NCBI GenBank assembly: GCA_913052485.1
Contig: CAJXDN010000002.1
Coordinates: 18,031 to 82,030, forward strand
Direction of reading: 5' to 3'
Length of the DNA stretch: 64,000 nt
DNA from: an uncultured Flammeovirgaceae bacterium
GTDB lineage: Bacteria > Bacteroidota > Bacteroidia > Cytophagales > MED-G16
Shown: positions 43,466-52,970 of the stretch, piece after piece
Layout: each line of letters starts with the position of its first letter
Position numbering within the stretch: the first letter of the stretch is position 1
Notes under the pieces: generated by a model
What the model was told of the DNA's origin: nothing
Seen by the model: only the letters and a program-made list of their open reading frames with translations
Databases searched by the model: none
Made by a program: the position numbers and the translations under genes

Positions 43466-44582
43466 TTAACATAACTGGCATAACTAACATAGTGATATCT
43501 TCATTTTCACTCATATTATCAGGCATAATTAATCCAGCTCTATTTGGCTCAGATAATTTAAAACGGACTTTATCAGACTCAATATTTGATAACATTTCTA
43601 TTAAAAATTTTGCATTAAATCCTATTTCAATATTATCTCCATCATGCTCACATGAAATTCTTTCGTTAGCCTCATTAGAAAAATCTAGATCTTCAGCAGA
43701 TATTAAAATCTCAGATCCAGAAATTTTAAATCTTACTTGATTAGTTGTTTTGTTTGCGTATATAGAAATTCTTTTTAGTGAACCTAAGATTTCTGACCTA
43801 TCCAAAATAACTATATTAGAGTTATCATTAGGAATTACATTATCATAATCAGGGTATCTTTCATCAATAAGTCTACAAACCATCCTAACATTTTCAAATG
43901 AGAAGAAAGCATTTGAAGCATTGAATTCAAGATTAATATCTATTGACTTATCTGTGGGAATAACTGATTTTAATAAATTTAAAGATTTTCTAGGAATAAT
44001 CATGTCATGATCAACTTCATCACCTTTAATATCTGTTCTGATATACTTAACTAACCTGTGACCATCAGTCGACACGAATGTACCTGAACTATTTGATAAT
44101 TTGAAGAATATTCCGGTCATTGCAGGCCTTAAGTCATCGGTACTAGTAGAAAAAATTGTATTTGATATAGCTGAATTAAGAATACCAGAATCAATGGCAG
44201 ATGAAAAACCATCGTTTAATGTTGGTGCTTTGGGAAAATCAGCAGAATTTTCTCCTGCAAGTTTATACTTTCCATTATCAGAGTTTATTTCAATATTATA
44301 ATTTTGGTCATCGATAGAAAAAGTTACTGGTTGCTCTGGTAAATTTTTAAGCGTTTCTATAAGTATTTTTGCAGGGATAGCAACACTTCCATCCTCTTTA
44401 GATTCTACCTGCAATTCAACAATTACTGAGGTCTGTAGGTCAGAGGCCGTAATCAATAAATTTCCGCTTTCAATTTCAAATAAAACATTTTCAAGAATTG
44501 GGACAACAGGGTTCGAGGTTATTACACCACTTATTGCATTTAAATTTTTTAGTAGGTAGGAAGAAGAGACAATAAAATTCAT
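43452..44582 (-). CDS. dnaN: DNA polymerase III beta sliding clamp
   Basis: A 376-residue sliding clamp. It has the three-domain pattern: FIVSSSYLLKNLNAISGVI at the start, then VSTDGHRLVKYIRTDIKGDE in domain 2, and the C-terminal motif VMPVMLND close to the conserved M(P)MR-type end. It follows ftsZ by 39 bases on the same strand, an unusual neighbour, and is separated from dnaA by about 18 kb. Confidence 0.96.
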   Translation of the reverse strand: MNFIVSSSYLLKNLNAISGVITSNPVVPILENVLFEIESGNLLITASDLQTSVIVELQVESKEDGSVAIPAKILIETLKNLPEQPVTFSIDDQNYNIEINSDNGKYKLAGENSADFPKAPTLNDGFSSAIDSGILNSAISNTIFSTSTDDLRPAMTGIFFKLSNSSGTFVSTDGHRLVKYIRTDIKGDEVDHDMIIPRKSLNLLKSVIPTDKSIDINLEFNASNAFFSFENVRMVCRLIDERYPDYDNVIPNDNSNIVILDRSEILGSLKRISIYANKTTNQVRFKISGSEILISAEDLDFSNEANERISCEHDGDNIEIGFNAKFLIEMLSNIESDKVRFKLSEPNRAGLIMPDNMSENEDITMLVMPVMLNDNA

Positions 44583-44621
44583 TTCAATAAAATTTAGTGA
44601 AAGTAAATTTATAAATAATAA

Positions 44622-46043
44622 TTAATCTTCCTCAGTAAAATCTAGAGTTTTACTCTGGTCATTTTCAGATGACTCGTTATCCAAATTAATATTTTTTCTT
44701 TTATATGCAGGAATTGCAAGTTTTTGTTCATGGGTATCCTGACTAAAACTTTTATTTTTATGACTATAAATCCTTTTATTCCTTTTCTCTATATATTCAT
44801 TCTTTTTGACCGAGGAGTCATCGTATTCAAATGGATCAGTAGAATCTAATTCTTCGATAACTACTTCATGACTTTTATCATTGGTCTCTTCATTTTCATA
44901 GATTTGATCAATATTATCTTCATATTCCTTGTAGTCATCTTCAATATCATGCACAATCTCCTCCTTAGGTTCTTCATCTCTTTGAATAAATTCAATATTA
45001 TCATTAAATAAATTAGTTTGGTTCTCATTGCTTTCTAATTCATTATTCTTATTGATATTATAATGATCAACAACTGAATCAAAGCCAGTTGCAATTATTG
45101 TTACTCTAACCATATCATCTAATTCTCCATCAATCGCTGTTCCGAAGATGATTTCAACGTCATCTGAAGATGATTCATTTACTAATTTTGTAATTGTATT
45201 AAGCTCAATAGTAGTTAACTCATTATCTCCACCTCCTGAAACTATATTTAAAAGAATTTTTTTTGCGCCTTCTATACTTCTATCATTTAACAGAGGAGAG
45301 TTTATTGCATTTTCAATAGCATTTTTTGCCCTATCTTCTCCAGATGATTCTGCAGAACCTAATACAGATGTACCTGCATTTTTCATAACTGTCTTCACAT
45401 CTTCAAAATCAACATTTATTTGCCCAGGCACAGTTACAATTTCTGCAATACATTTAGCACTTGTAGCTATAATATCATCTGCTTTCTCGAAAGCTTTAGA
45501 CTGGCTTAAATCTCCATAAATCTCTATCAGCCTCTGATTTAAAATTGTTATTACACTATCACAACCTTCTTTAAGTTGATCCACTCCTACTAGAGCTTTA
45601 TCCATTTTAGATTTACCTTCAAACTCGAAAGGCAATGTAACAATCCCAACAGTTAAAATATTTAATTCTTTAGCAATTTGAGCAATTACGGGAGCTGCAC
45701 CTGTTCCCGTTCCTCCTCCCATTCCTGCTGTTATGAATAACATTTTTGTGCCATCATTTCTCAGCATCTCCCTGATTTCATGACTACTTTCAAGTGCCGC
45801 CTCTCTACCTTTATCGGGATTTGCCCCCGCTCCAAGTCCTTTTGTAAGCTCCATACCAATTTGAAGCTGATTTTTAACATTGGAAGAGTGAAGTGCTTGG
45901 ATATCAGTATTACAAATAATAAACTCAACATTTCTAATTCCTATTGAGTTCATATAATTTACTGCATTACTCCCACCTCCGCCAACACCGATTACCTTAA
46001 TAATTGATTTATGATGAGCAGGTATATCAAATTCAAAACTCAT
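44622..46043 (-). CDS. ftsZ: cell division GTPase FtsZ
   Basis: A 473-residue tubulin homologue that forms the Z-ring. The GTP-binding tubulin signature GGGTGTGAA lies near residues 109-117, with GVGGGGSNAVNYM at the N-terminus and the T7-loop region NVDFEDVKTVM. After the core (to ~320) comes a long acidic linker (rich in Glu, Asp and Asn) and a Lys-rich tail with KLAIPAYKRKNI, the flavobacterial FtsZ C-terminal peptide region. Confidence 0.97.
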   Translation of the reverse strand: MSFEFDIPAHHKSIIKVIGVGGGGSNAVNYMNSIGIRNVEFIICNTDIQALHSSNVKNQLQIGMELTKGLGAGANPDKGREAALESSHEIREMLRNDGTKMLFITAGMGGGTGTGAAPVIAQIAKELNILTVGIVTLPFEFEGKSKMDKALVGVDQLKEGCDSVITILNQRLIEIYGDLSQSKAFEKADDIIATSAKCIAEIVTVPGQINVDFEDVKTVMKNAGTSVLGSAESSGEDRAKNAIENAINSPLLNDRSIEGAKKILLNIVSGGGDNELTTIELNTITKLVNESSSDDVEIIFGTAIDGELDDMVRVTIIATGFDSVVDHYNINKNNELESNENQTNLFNDNIEFIQRDEEPKEEIVHDIEDDYKEYEDNIDQIYENEETNDKSHEVVIEELDSTDPFEYDDSSVKKNEYIEKRNKRIYSHKNKSFSQDTHEQKLAIPAYKRKNINLDNESSENDQSKTLDFTEED

Positions 46044-46045
46044 TT

Positions 46046-47356
46046 TTATAAATTTTCATCTTTAAACTCAGTAAGGTCATCATCTTTCAAAAAACCTTTT
46101 ATCCTCTCTGTAACTAGTTTACCAAAGTTATTCACTTTTGGTAGCGGAGATCTTCCGAAAGAATATTTTTCATTTTTATTAGATTCACTAAAGGAATTTA
46201 TATAATCCCAAAGTAATAAACCTACCGATGTTGAGTATTTTGGAAACTCTAAATTTACTAAGTCGGATTTGGTTAAATATGATGAGGGAAAACCTTTCCT
46301 TACATCTAACCCGGTTATATATTTTACTTGTTGCTTTAAATTTAAGAGTTGAGAACCTCCACCGGTTATGACTATTCCAGCAGATAATTTTTCACTCATG
46401 CCACTGTTTAAAATTTCTTGATGAACTTTTTCAAATATTTCCTCCATTCTTGCCTCAATAATTTTGTATAGATTGTCCAATAAAATTTTTTTATCTTCTC
46501 TCTGGCCCTCACCCTTAATCTTCACATATTCCTTTACAGGTCTTTTAACATATAAAGCCTTACCAAATTTTATTTTTAAAGCTTCTGCATGATGCCTTGG
46601 TAGACCTAGACCTTCTTTAATATCCTGAGTGACAATATCTCCTCCCAGTGGAATTACTGATGTATGTCTAATGATGTTATCGTGAAAAATTGATATGTCA
46701 GTTGTCCCACCACCAATATCTACCAAACATATTCCGTCCTCTTTATCGTTCTCATCAAGTAATGCCAAACTTGATGCAATAGGTTCTAAAATTAAATTTT
46801 TACATTTCACGTATGATCTTCTAATTGACTCCTCCATTATCTTGATATCTACTTTATTTGCACTTATGATATGAAAGTCTGCCTCTAATTTCTTTCCATA
46901 TTCCCCAACTGGGTCTACTGATTCGTGATCTTCATCAATTGTAAACTTTTGGTGCATACTGTGAATAATTTTATGATTTGTTGGTATTACAGCCATTTTT
47001 GACCTTTTTTCAAGTTTTCTGATATGGGAACTATTTATTTCTACAGGCTCATTCTCATTATTTTGTAGGCCAATGGAGTGGTGTGTGCTAAAACTTCTTA
47101 TATGTTTACCAGCGATACCTACATTAACATATTCGATCGGAACATCTGCCATATCACTTGCTTTTTTTATTACCTCTTTAATTTTATTAGTTGCTTTAAT
47201 TAGATTTTGAATCATTCCCTCTGATACACCCTCTGATTCTGTCTCTGAAAACCCAATAATTTTTAATTTATTATTATCGTTTTTCTCAGCAATAATGGCA
47301 CATATTTTTGATGTTCCAATATCCAAGGCTGTATAATATTTCTTCTCTCTTTTCAT
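46046..47356 (-). CDS. ftsA: cell division protein FtsA
   Basis: A 436-residue actin-like membrane tether for FtsZ. ATPase elements: YYTALDIGTSKICAIIAE (phosphate 1), LVDIGGGTTDISIFHD (phosphate 2) and IVITGGGSQLLNL (adenosine). The 1C domain is contained in about residues 85-165 (VEYVNVGIAGKHIRSF upstream). The C-terminal region (IKGFLKDDDLTEFK) includes an amphipathic-like stretch. It lies 2 bases upstream of ftsZ. Confidence 0.95.
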   Translation of the reverse strand: MKREKKYYTALDIGTSKICAIIAEKNDNNKLKIIGFSETESEGVSEGMIQNLIKATNKIKEVIKKASDMADVPIEYVNVGIAGKHIRSFSTHHSIGLQNNENEPVEINSSHIRKLEKRSKMAVIPTNHKIIHSMHQKFTIDEDHESVDPVGEYGKKLEADFHIISANKVDIKIMEESIRRSYVKCKNLILEPIASSLALLDENDKEDGICLVDIGGGTTDISIFHDNIIRHTSVIPLGGDIVTQDIKEGLGLPRHHAEALKIKFGKALYVKRPVKEYVKIKGEGQREDKKILLDNLYKIIEARMEEIFEKVHQEILNSGMSEKLSAGIVITGGGSQLLNLKQQVKYITGLDVRKGFPSSYLTKSDLVNLEFPKYSTSVGLLLWDYINSFSESNKNEKYSFGRSPLPKVNNFGKLVTERIKGFLKDDDLTEFKDENL

Positions 47357-47359
47357 TTA

Positions 47360-48085
47360 TTAGCTTTTATCGCAAACTATTTGATTTTTAAATTTTACAT
47401 TCACAGTACTATAAGTATTCCACCCTTTAGCTGGAATTATTTTTTTATAAAAAATATTAACTTTTTCAAATTTTTCCTCCAAATTATCAGGGTATCCAAA
47501 AATAATTTTTTGTTTTGAAAATTGAGGATGAATTATAATATTTTTATTTTGATTTATCTCTAATTCGGAAATTATTTTAGAAAAAAACTCGCTGTCATTA
47601 ATATATTTTATCATGTCAACTAAATTTTTTCCAAAATCAGAGGATAAAATTGTTTTCTCATCAATAGACTTATCATTTAAACGAAGAAGAATAACTCTTT
47701 TAGAAAATTTTTGAGATGTTGGGAAAATATGACCTTCTTTATTTATATAATTTCCTTCTAACCTACCAGAAACAATTCTTGCAATAGGCTGGTACTGTTC
47801 TATTCCAATATTTAAGTTACCTAACAAGTCCTTATAGATAGTAACATCTTTCACATGAGAATTAGATAAAAACTTGGTTTCCAAATTATTATAATTAATT
47901 TTTAAAGAGTCTAATAAGGTTTCTTTAGATAAAAAATCCCTAACAGAACTCTTATCTAAAAAAGAACTATCAACCTCAATTATTAAATCTTTGTGAATAA
48001 TGTTATCATTTTTTTTAAATACCATTATTAAAAAAAAAGTTAAAATCAAAATAGTAAATACGACAAATCCTTTTATCAAATTCAT
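47360..48085 (-). CDS. ftsQ: cell division protein FtsQ/DivIB
   Basis: A 241-residue bitopic divisome protein. One transmembrane helix (VVFTILILTFFLIMVF, about 8-24), a POTRA-like segment (DLIIEVDSSFLDKSSVRDFL), then the beta domain with DVTIYKDLLGNLNIGIEQYQPIARI, the FtsQ pattern. Its start overlaps the murG stop by 4 bases, so no murC lies between them. Similarity among FtsQ proteins is low; the call rests on position plus topology. Confidence 0.88.
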   Translation of the reverse strand: MNLIKGFVVFTILILTFFLIMVFKKNDNIIHKDLIIEVDSSFLDKSSVRDFLSKETLLDSLKINYNNLETKFLSNSHVKDVTIYKDLLGNLNIGIEQYQPIARIVSGRLEGNYINKEGHIFPTSQKFSKRVILLRLNDKSIDEKTILSSDFGKNLVDMIKYINDSEFFSKIISELEINQNKNIIIHPQFSKQKIIFGYPDNLEEKFEKVNIFYKKIIPAKGWNTYSTVNVKFKNQIVCDKS

Positions 48086-49206
48086 GAAATTATTTCAAAT
48101 ATTTTTTTTACAATTTTTTCTGAGGCATTAGGAGAAGACATCTTACCCAATTCAGTTTTCATACTCTCCATCTGAGATTTATTTTCAAATAGGTCAAAAG
48201 CTATTTTTATCATATTTTTTTCAACATCGGAATCTTTAATCAGTATGCATCCGCCCTTCTCTAATATAGCATTAGCATTTTTTGTTTGATGATCATCTAC
48301 AACATTTGGGGATGGAATTAAAATTAAAGGCTTAGAGACTACACATAACTCAGAAATAGCAATTGCACCTGCTCTTGAGATTATAATGTCTGTTGCATTG
48401 TAAGCTAGATCCATTCTATCTATGAAATCCTTAATTATCAAATTTTCATTATCAAATTTTTTCAATTTAATTTCATCGTAATAAAGTTTTCCCGTTTGCC
48501 ATATTAATTGATATGAAGACTCTTTTATCAAAGAAATATTATTTAAAATACCCTCATTAATACTTTTAGCTCCTAAACTTCCACCAAGAACCAAAATTGT
48601 TTTTTTAGATTTATCTAATCCAAAATATTTATAAGGATCCTGATCAGAATCGCTATTCAAATCTCTGATAGGGTTTCCATAATTAAAAACTTTATTATGG
48701 ATGAAAAGCTTAGTAATATTATCATATGCCGAAAAAATATATTTTACCTTTTTTGATAAAATTTTATTTGTTAATCCAGGGTATGAGTTTTGTTCTTGAA
48801 TAGCTGTCTTAAAATTGAAAAAAGATGATACTAATAAAAAAGGCCCAGAAGAGTAACCACCAAAACCAATAACAAAGTCAGGTCTAAAAGTGGCAAGAAT
48901 ATATATTGACTTTATAACCGAAAAAAATATTTTGAGCGGCAGAGATAAATTTTTTAAGAGAAACGGTAGTCCTAAAAAAATAATATTTAGAATAAAAGGT
49001 GATCTTTTGACACCTGAAATCCATAAACCGTAAATAGGAAAGTTATACTTTGGGACTATGTCCATTTCCATTCTATCACTTGAACCTACAAACAATACCT
49101 TATTATTTTTATCTAATTTCCTAAACTCTTCTGCAATTGCCAACATTGGAAAGATGTGACCTCCAGTCCCTCCTCCACATAAAATTATTTTTTTTGAATT
49201 ATGCAT
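48082..49206 (-). CDS. murG: UDP-GlcNAc:lipid I N-acetylglucosaminyltransferase
   Basis: A 374-residue GT28 enzyme making lipid II from lipid I at the inner membrane face. Motifs: CGGGTGGHIFPMLAIAEE at the N-terminus (GGTGGH loop), VIGFGGYSSGP, LGGSLGAKSIN, and LIPSPNVVDDHQTKNANAI (SPxxDDHQ-NA). The hydrophobic patch near residue 70-105 is the typical membrane association region. It overlaps ftsW by 8 bases. Confidence 0.97.
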   Translation of the reverse strand: MHNSKKIILCGGGTGGHIFPMLAIAEEFRKLDKNNKVLFVGSSDRMEMDIVPKYNFPIYGLWISGVKRSPFILNIIFLGLPFLLKNLSLPLKIFFSVIKSIYILATFRPDFVIGFGGYSSGPFLLVSSFFNFKTAIQEQNSYPGLTNKILSKKVKYIFSAYDNITKLFIHNKVFNYGNPIRDLNSDSDQDPYKYFGLDKSKKTILVLGGSLGAKSINEGILNNISLIKESSYQLIWQTGKLYYDEIKLKKFDNENLIIKDFIDRMDLAYNATDIIISRAGAIAISELCVVSKPLILIPSPNVVDDHQTKNANAILEKGGCILIKDSDVEKNMIKIAFDLFENKSQMESMKTELGKMSSPNASEKIVKKIFEIIS

Positions 49207-50314
49207 ACTTTAGCCCACTTTTATTTTCTCTACTAATACTCAGTATAATACCTAAAGTAATTCCTGTAAAAAGCTGAGATGTACCACCCATACTAACAAG
49301 AGGTAATGTCACACCAGTTACAGGTAGCAAACCAACCACTACACACATATTTATTATAGCTTGAATCACAAGAGCAAAACTCAATCCGGCACTTAAAAGA
49401 CCCCCAAATGGTCTATCAGATTTAATAAATATTTTCAATCCCCTGTATAGAAGAATCAAATATAAAATAAGAATTGTGACCCCCATTATTAATCCATACT
49501 CCTCAATTATAATAGCATAAATAAAATCAGAGGATGATTGAGGAAGAAAGTTTTTCTGATTACTGTTACCTGGACCTTTACCAAACAGCCCACCTGTAGA
49601 AACTGCTATGTATGCCTGTTCTAGTTGATAAGGTATATTTTTTTTATTAATGAAGTCCTCAACCCTACTGATAGCGGTATAACCTCTTTGGCCTGTCAAT
49701 AAAGCTAGCCCACCACTCATTAAAATAAATAAAATTAAAATAGATAAATGTGATATTTTAACTCTTGAAATAAACATCAATAGTATAGAAGTTGCACCTA
49801 ATATGAGAGCAGTAGATAAATTAGTTAATGCAATGAACATACATATTAAACCTATCCAAATAAATGGCATTATTAATGTTTTCATACTCCCTAGGTCATA
49901 CTGTTTCTTAGACAGAAAACTTGATAAATAAATAATTAGGGATAATTTCGCAAGATCTGATGGCTGAAATGCCATATTTATTATTGGAATACTTATCCAT
50001 CTAGAAGCCTCATTTATATTTACTCCAAACTTATATGTTAGAAATAGTAGAGGTAGAGAAATATATAGACTAATAAGAGAAATTTTAGAATAATATTTAT
50101 AATCAATTTTATGAGCAAACCACATTGCGATAAAACTGAAAGAAATTAACAGAAAGTGTTTAAGTAAAAAAAATTCAGTATTTCCTCCTTTCTGCTGGAA
50201 GGCAAGTAAACTCGTTGCACTATAGACCGATAATAAACCTATAACTGATAAAACAATGGCAATTACCCAAATATATTTATCTCCTTGAATGTTTGTTTTT
50301 ATCCAATTTATCAT
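49199..50314 (-). CDS. ftsW: peptidoglycan glycosyltransferase/flippase FtsW
   Basis: A 371-residue SEDS protein with about ten membrane helices, polymerising glycan strands at the septum with FtsI. Motifs: FQPSDLAKLSLIIYLSSFL, GNSNQKNFLPQSSSDFIYAIIIEEYGL around residue 225-250 (the SEDS catalytic Asp/Glu region), and GLLPVTGVTLPLVSMGGTS near the C-terminus. It starts 3 bases after mraY ends, so murD is not between them. Confidence 0.96.
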   Translation of the reverse strand: MINWIKTNIQGDKYIWVIAIVLSVIGLLSVYSATSLLAFQQKGGNTEFFLLKHFLLISFSFIAMWFAHKIDYKYYSKISLISLYISLPLLFLTYKFGVNINEASRWISIPIINMAFQPSDLAKLSLIIYLSSFLSKKQYDLGSMKTLIMPFIWIGLICMFIALTNLSTALILGATSILLMFISRVKISHLSILILFILMSGGLALLTGQRGYTAISRVEDFINKKNIPYQLEQAYIAVSTGGLFGKGPGNSNQKNFLPQSSSDFIYAIIIEEYGLIMGVTILILYLILLYRGLKIFIKSDRPFGGLLSAGLSFALVIQAIINMCVVVGLLPVTGVTLPLVSMGGTSQLFTGITLGIILSISRENKSGLKYA

Positions 50315-50317
50315 AAT

Positions 50318-51526
50318 TTATCTCAATTTTAAAGTAGCTAATGTCATAATTGCTAGTAGAATAGAAATCATCCAAAATCGTGCAACAATTTTGGTTTCAT
50401 GAATTCCTTTTTTTTGATAATGATGATGCAGAGGAGCCATCAGGAAAATTCTTCGACCCTCACCATATTTATTCCTAGTGTACTTAAAATATAAAACCTG
50501 TAGTATAACTGACAAGTTTTCAATTAAGAAAACCCCACAGAGAAGGGGAATCAATAATTCCTTTTTTACAATTATTGCAAGGACAGCTATTACAGCACCA
50601 ATAGATAAACTTCCAGTATCTCCCATAAATACTTGGGCAGGGTATGAATTATACCAAATGAATCCAATACATGCTCCAACAAATGAAAAAGAAAAAATTA
50701 CTAATTCACCAATATCAGGTATATAAAGAATGTTTAAGTAATCTGAAAAAATAATATTTCCCGATAAATAAATAAAAATTGAAAGTGTTATACCTACTAT
50801 AGCAGATGTACCAGCAGCTAGACCATCTAAGCCATCGGTTATATTAGCCCCATTAGAAACAGCAGTAATTATAAAAATTATAACTAAACAATATATTAAC
50901 CAGGTATAATCTTCAAAGTTATCGGGTAATAACCAATTATAATTAAATTCATTATCCTTAATAAATGGTATAGTAGTAATCAGATCCTTTGTGTCAAAAT
51001 ATTCAACTCCATTTTTAAGTGATTCAGAAGTTATTCCATCAGAAAAGTTTCTTACAACAACGGATTCATTAGTTATAATTATATATGAGACAATAATACC
51101 TATAACTATTTGACCAGTGACCTTAAACTTACCTTTCAATCCATCCTTATTTTTATTTTTGATTTTTAGGTAATCATCTATAAAACCAATTAAACCAGCT
51201 AGAATTGTAACTATTATCATTATCAAAATGTAAATATTACTTAAATCAGCAAAAAGAATAGTTGGAATAAGAATAGATATTAGAATTATAAGCCCCCCCA
51301 TAGTTGGAGTCCCACTCTTTTCATTCTGTCCAATTAAATCTAAATCTCTAATGTTTTCAGATAGTTGGAATTTGGTTAATGTTGCAATTATTTTCTTCCC
51401 AAATAATATACTGATTACTAATGAAAATATAGCTGCCATTCCTGCTCTGAATGATAAGTACTGGAAAACACCAGATCCTACCAAATCATAATTATTACTC
51501 AGATATTCAAATAGATTATATAGCAT
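50318..51526 (-). CDS. mraY: phospho-MurNAc-pentapeptide transferase
   Basis: A 402-residue integral membrane enzyme making lipid [13 protein letters not shown] (about 72-83), the catalytic [15 protein letters not shown] (Asp pair near 116-117), [19 protein letters not shown] and [17 protein letters not shown] are the family motifs, and the HHH-containing [17 protein letters not shown] is present near 366. Ten membrane helices are expected. Normal length. Confidence 0.97.
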   Translation of the reverse strand: MLYNLFEYLSNNYDLVGSGVFQYLSFRAGMAAIFSLVISILFGKKIIATLTKFQLSENIRDLDLIGQNEKSGTPTMGGLIILISILIPTILFADLSNIYILIMIIVTILAGLIGFIDDYLKIKNKNKDGLKGKFKVTGQIVIGIIVSYIIITNESVVVRNFSDGITSESLKNGVEYFDTKDLITTIPFIKDNEFNYNWLLPDNFEDYTWLIYCLVIIFIITAVSNGANITDGLDGLAAGTSAIVGITLSIFIYLSGNIIFSDYLNILYIPDIGELVIFSFSFVGACIGFIWYNSYPAQVFMGDTGSLSIGAVIAVLAIIVKKELLIPLLCGVFLIENLSVILQVLYFKYTRNKYGEGRRIFLMAPLHHHYQKKGIHETKIVARFWMISILLAIMTLATLKLR

Positions 51527-51530
51527 AACT

Positions 51531-52970
51531 CTATAATATTATTTTTTTAATAGTTTCTTTATCATCATGGGGAATCGAATTATTTCCAATTATTTGATAC
51601 TTTTCATGCCCTTTGCCAGCAACGAGAATAATTGAGTTTTTATCAAATCTCTTAAATGCCAGTTTGATAGCTTTCTTTCTATCAGTTTCTATTTCAAAAT
51701 TTGTTCTAGTAGCACCTTTTATAATATCTTTAATTATATCATTTTCATTTTCATTTCTTGGATTATCAGATGTAAAAAAAACAAAATCACTATATTCTAA
51801 TGCTATATTACCCATTTTTGGTCTTTTAGATTTATCCCTATCGCCTCCTGCCCCTACTACAGTTATCAGTTTTTTATCTCTCTTAAATTTTAAAATATTA
51901 AGTAAAATGTTTTCTAATGCATCAGGTGTATGAGCGTAATCTACAATACCTATTTTATTATTTTTACCAACCAAAAACTCAAATCGACCACTAGGAGTAT
52001 TAAGTTCTGATATTTTTTCTAAAATTTTATTTTTATCAAATTTTAAAATACTTGCGAGAGAATAAACAGCTAAGATATTATATGCATTGAAATCTCCAAT
52101 TATTCTCAATGAAACGTCAACCTTATCAAATCTTAATTTAAGTCCTTCTGCCGTACTCTCAAGAATTTTTGTATTATAATCTCCCAAATTTTTTAAACCA
52201 TAGGTAAATACATTTGAATTTGTGTTCTGTACTAGGTATCTACTTCTCTTATCATCTAGGTTTACAATAGAATATGAACTATTACCTAACTCATCAAATA
52301 ATATTTTTTTTTCATCAATATAATTTTGAAATGTCTTATGATAATCCAGATGGTCATGAGATAAATTTGAAAAAATAGCTGCAAAAATATTTTTACCCAC
52401 TATTCTTTTTTGATGTATTGCATGGGAGCTAGCTTCCATAAAACAATATTCACAATTACTTAAAACCATCTCATTTAATATCTTTTGAAATTCAATTGGA
52501 TTAGGAGTTGTTAGTTTAGCTTTTAAAAGTTTATTATTAATCCTATTTTCTATAGTTGAAATCATCCCAACCTTTTTATTAAATGACTTAAAAAATTGAA
52601 ATAAAAAATAAACTATTGAAGTTTTTCCGTTGGTCCCGGTAACAGCTACTATTTTAATTTTGCTTTCAGGGTTTCCATAAAAATTTGAAGAAATGCTATA
52701 TACACTGTCTCTTATATCTTCAACTAAAATATAAGTAATCTTTTCATGAAGACTTTTAGGTAATTTTGTACAAATTATAGTATTCGAGCCTTTTTTAATT
52801 GCTTTGTCTATGAAATCATGACCATCAAATTTATTCCCGTAAATAGCAAAAAATAAAAAGTCATTTTTAACGTCTTTAGAGTTATCTGTTATACCACTAA
52901 CTAATTTATCTGTATCACCCTCAATTAATTTAATTTTTATTCCATCTAAAAGATCCCTCAACTTTTTCAT
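51531..52970 (-). CDS. murE: UDP-MurNAc-tripeptide ligase MurE
   Basis: A 479-residue Mur ligase adding the third stem-peptide residue. The ATP loop [17 protein letters not shown] (about 115-131), [10 protein letters not shown], and the C-terminal [13 protein letters not shown]. The DNPRNE motif is that of the meso-diaminopimelate-adding type, so the wall should be A1-gamma DAP-type. It overlaps the ftsI stop by 4 bases. It is the only Mur ligase in the cluster. Confidence 0.96.
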   Translation of the reverse strand: MKKLRDLLDGIKIKLIEGDTDKLVSGITDNSKDVKNDFLFFAIYGNKFDGHDFIDKAIKKGSNTIICTKLPKSLHEKITYILVEDIRDSVYSISSNFYGNPESKIKIVAVTGTNGKTSIVYFLFQFFKSFNKKVGMISTIENRINNKLLKAKLTTPNPIEFQKILNEMVLSNCEYCFMEASSHAIHQKRIVGKNIFAAIFSNLSHDHLDYHKTFQNYIDEKKILFDELGNSSYSIVNLDDKRSRYLVQNTNSNVFTYGLKNLGDYNTKILESTAEGLKLRFDKVDVSLRIIGDFNAYNILAVYSLASILKFDKNKILEKISELNTPSGRFEFLVGKNNKIGIVDYAHTPDALENILLNILKFKRDKKLITVVGAGGDRDKSKRPKMGNIALEYSDFVFFTSDNPRNENENDIIKDIIKGATRTNFEIETDRKKAIKLAFKRFDKNSIILVAGKGHEKYQIIGNNSIPHDDKETIKKIIL

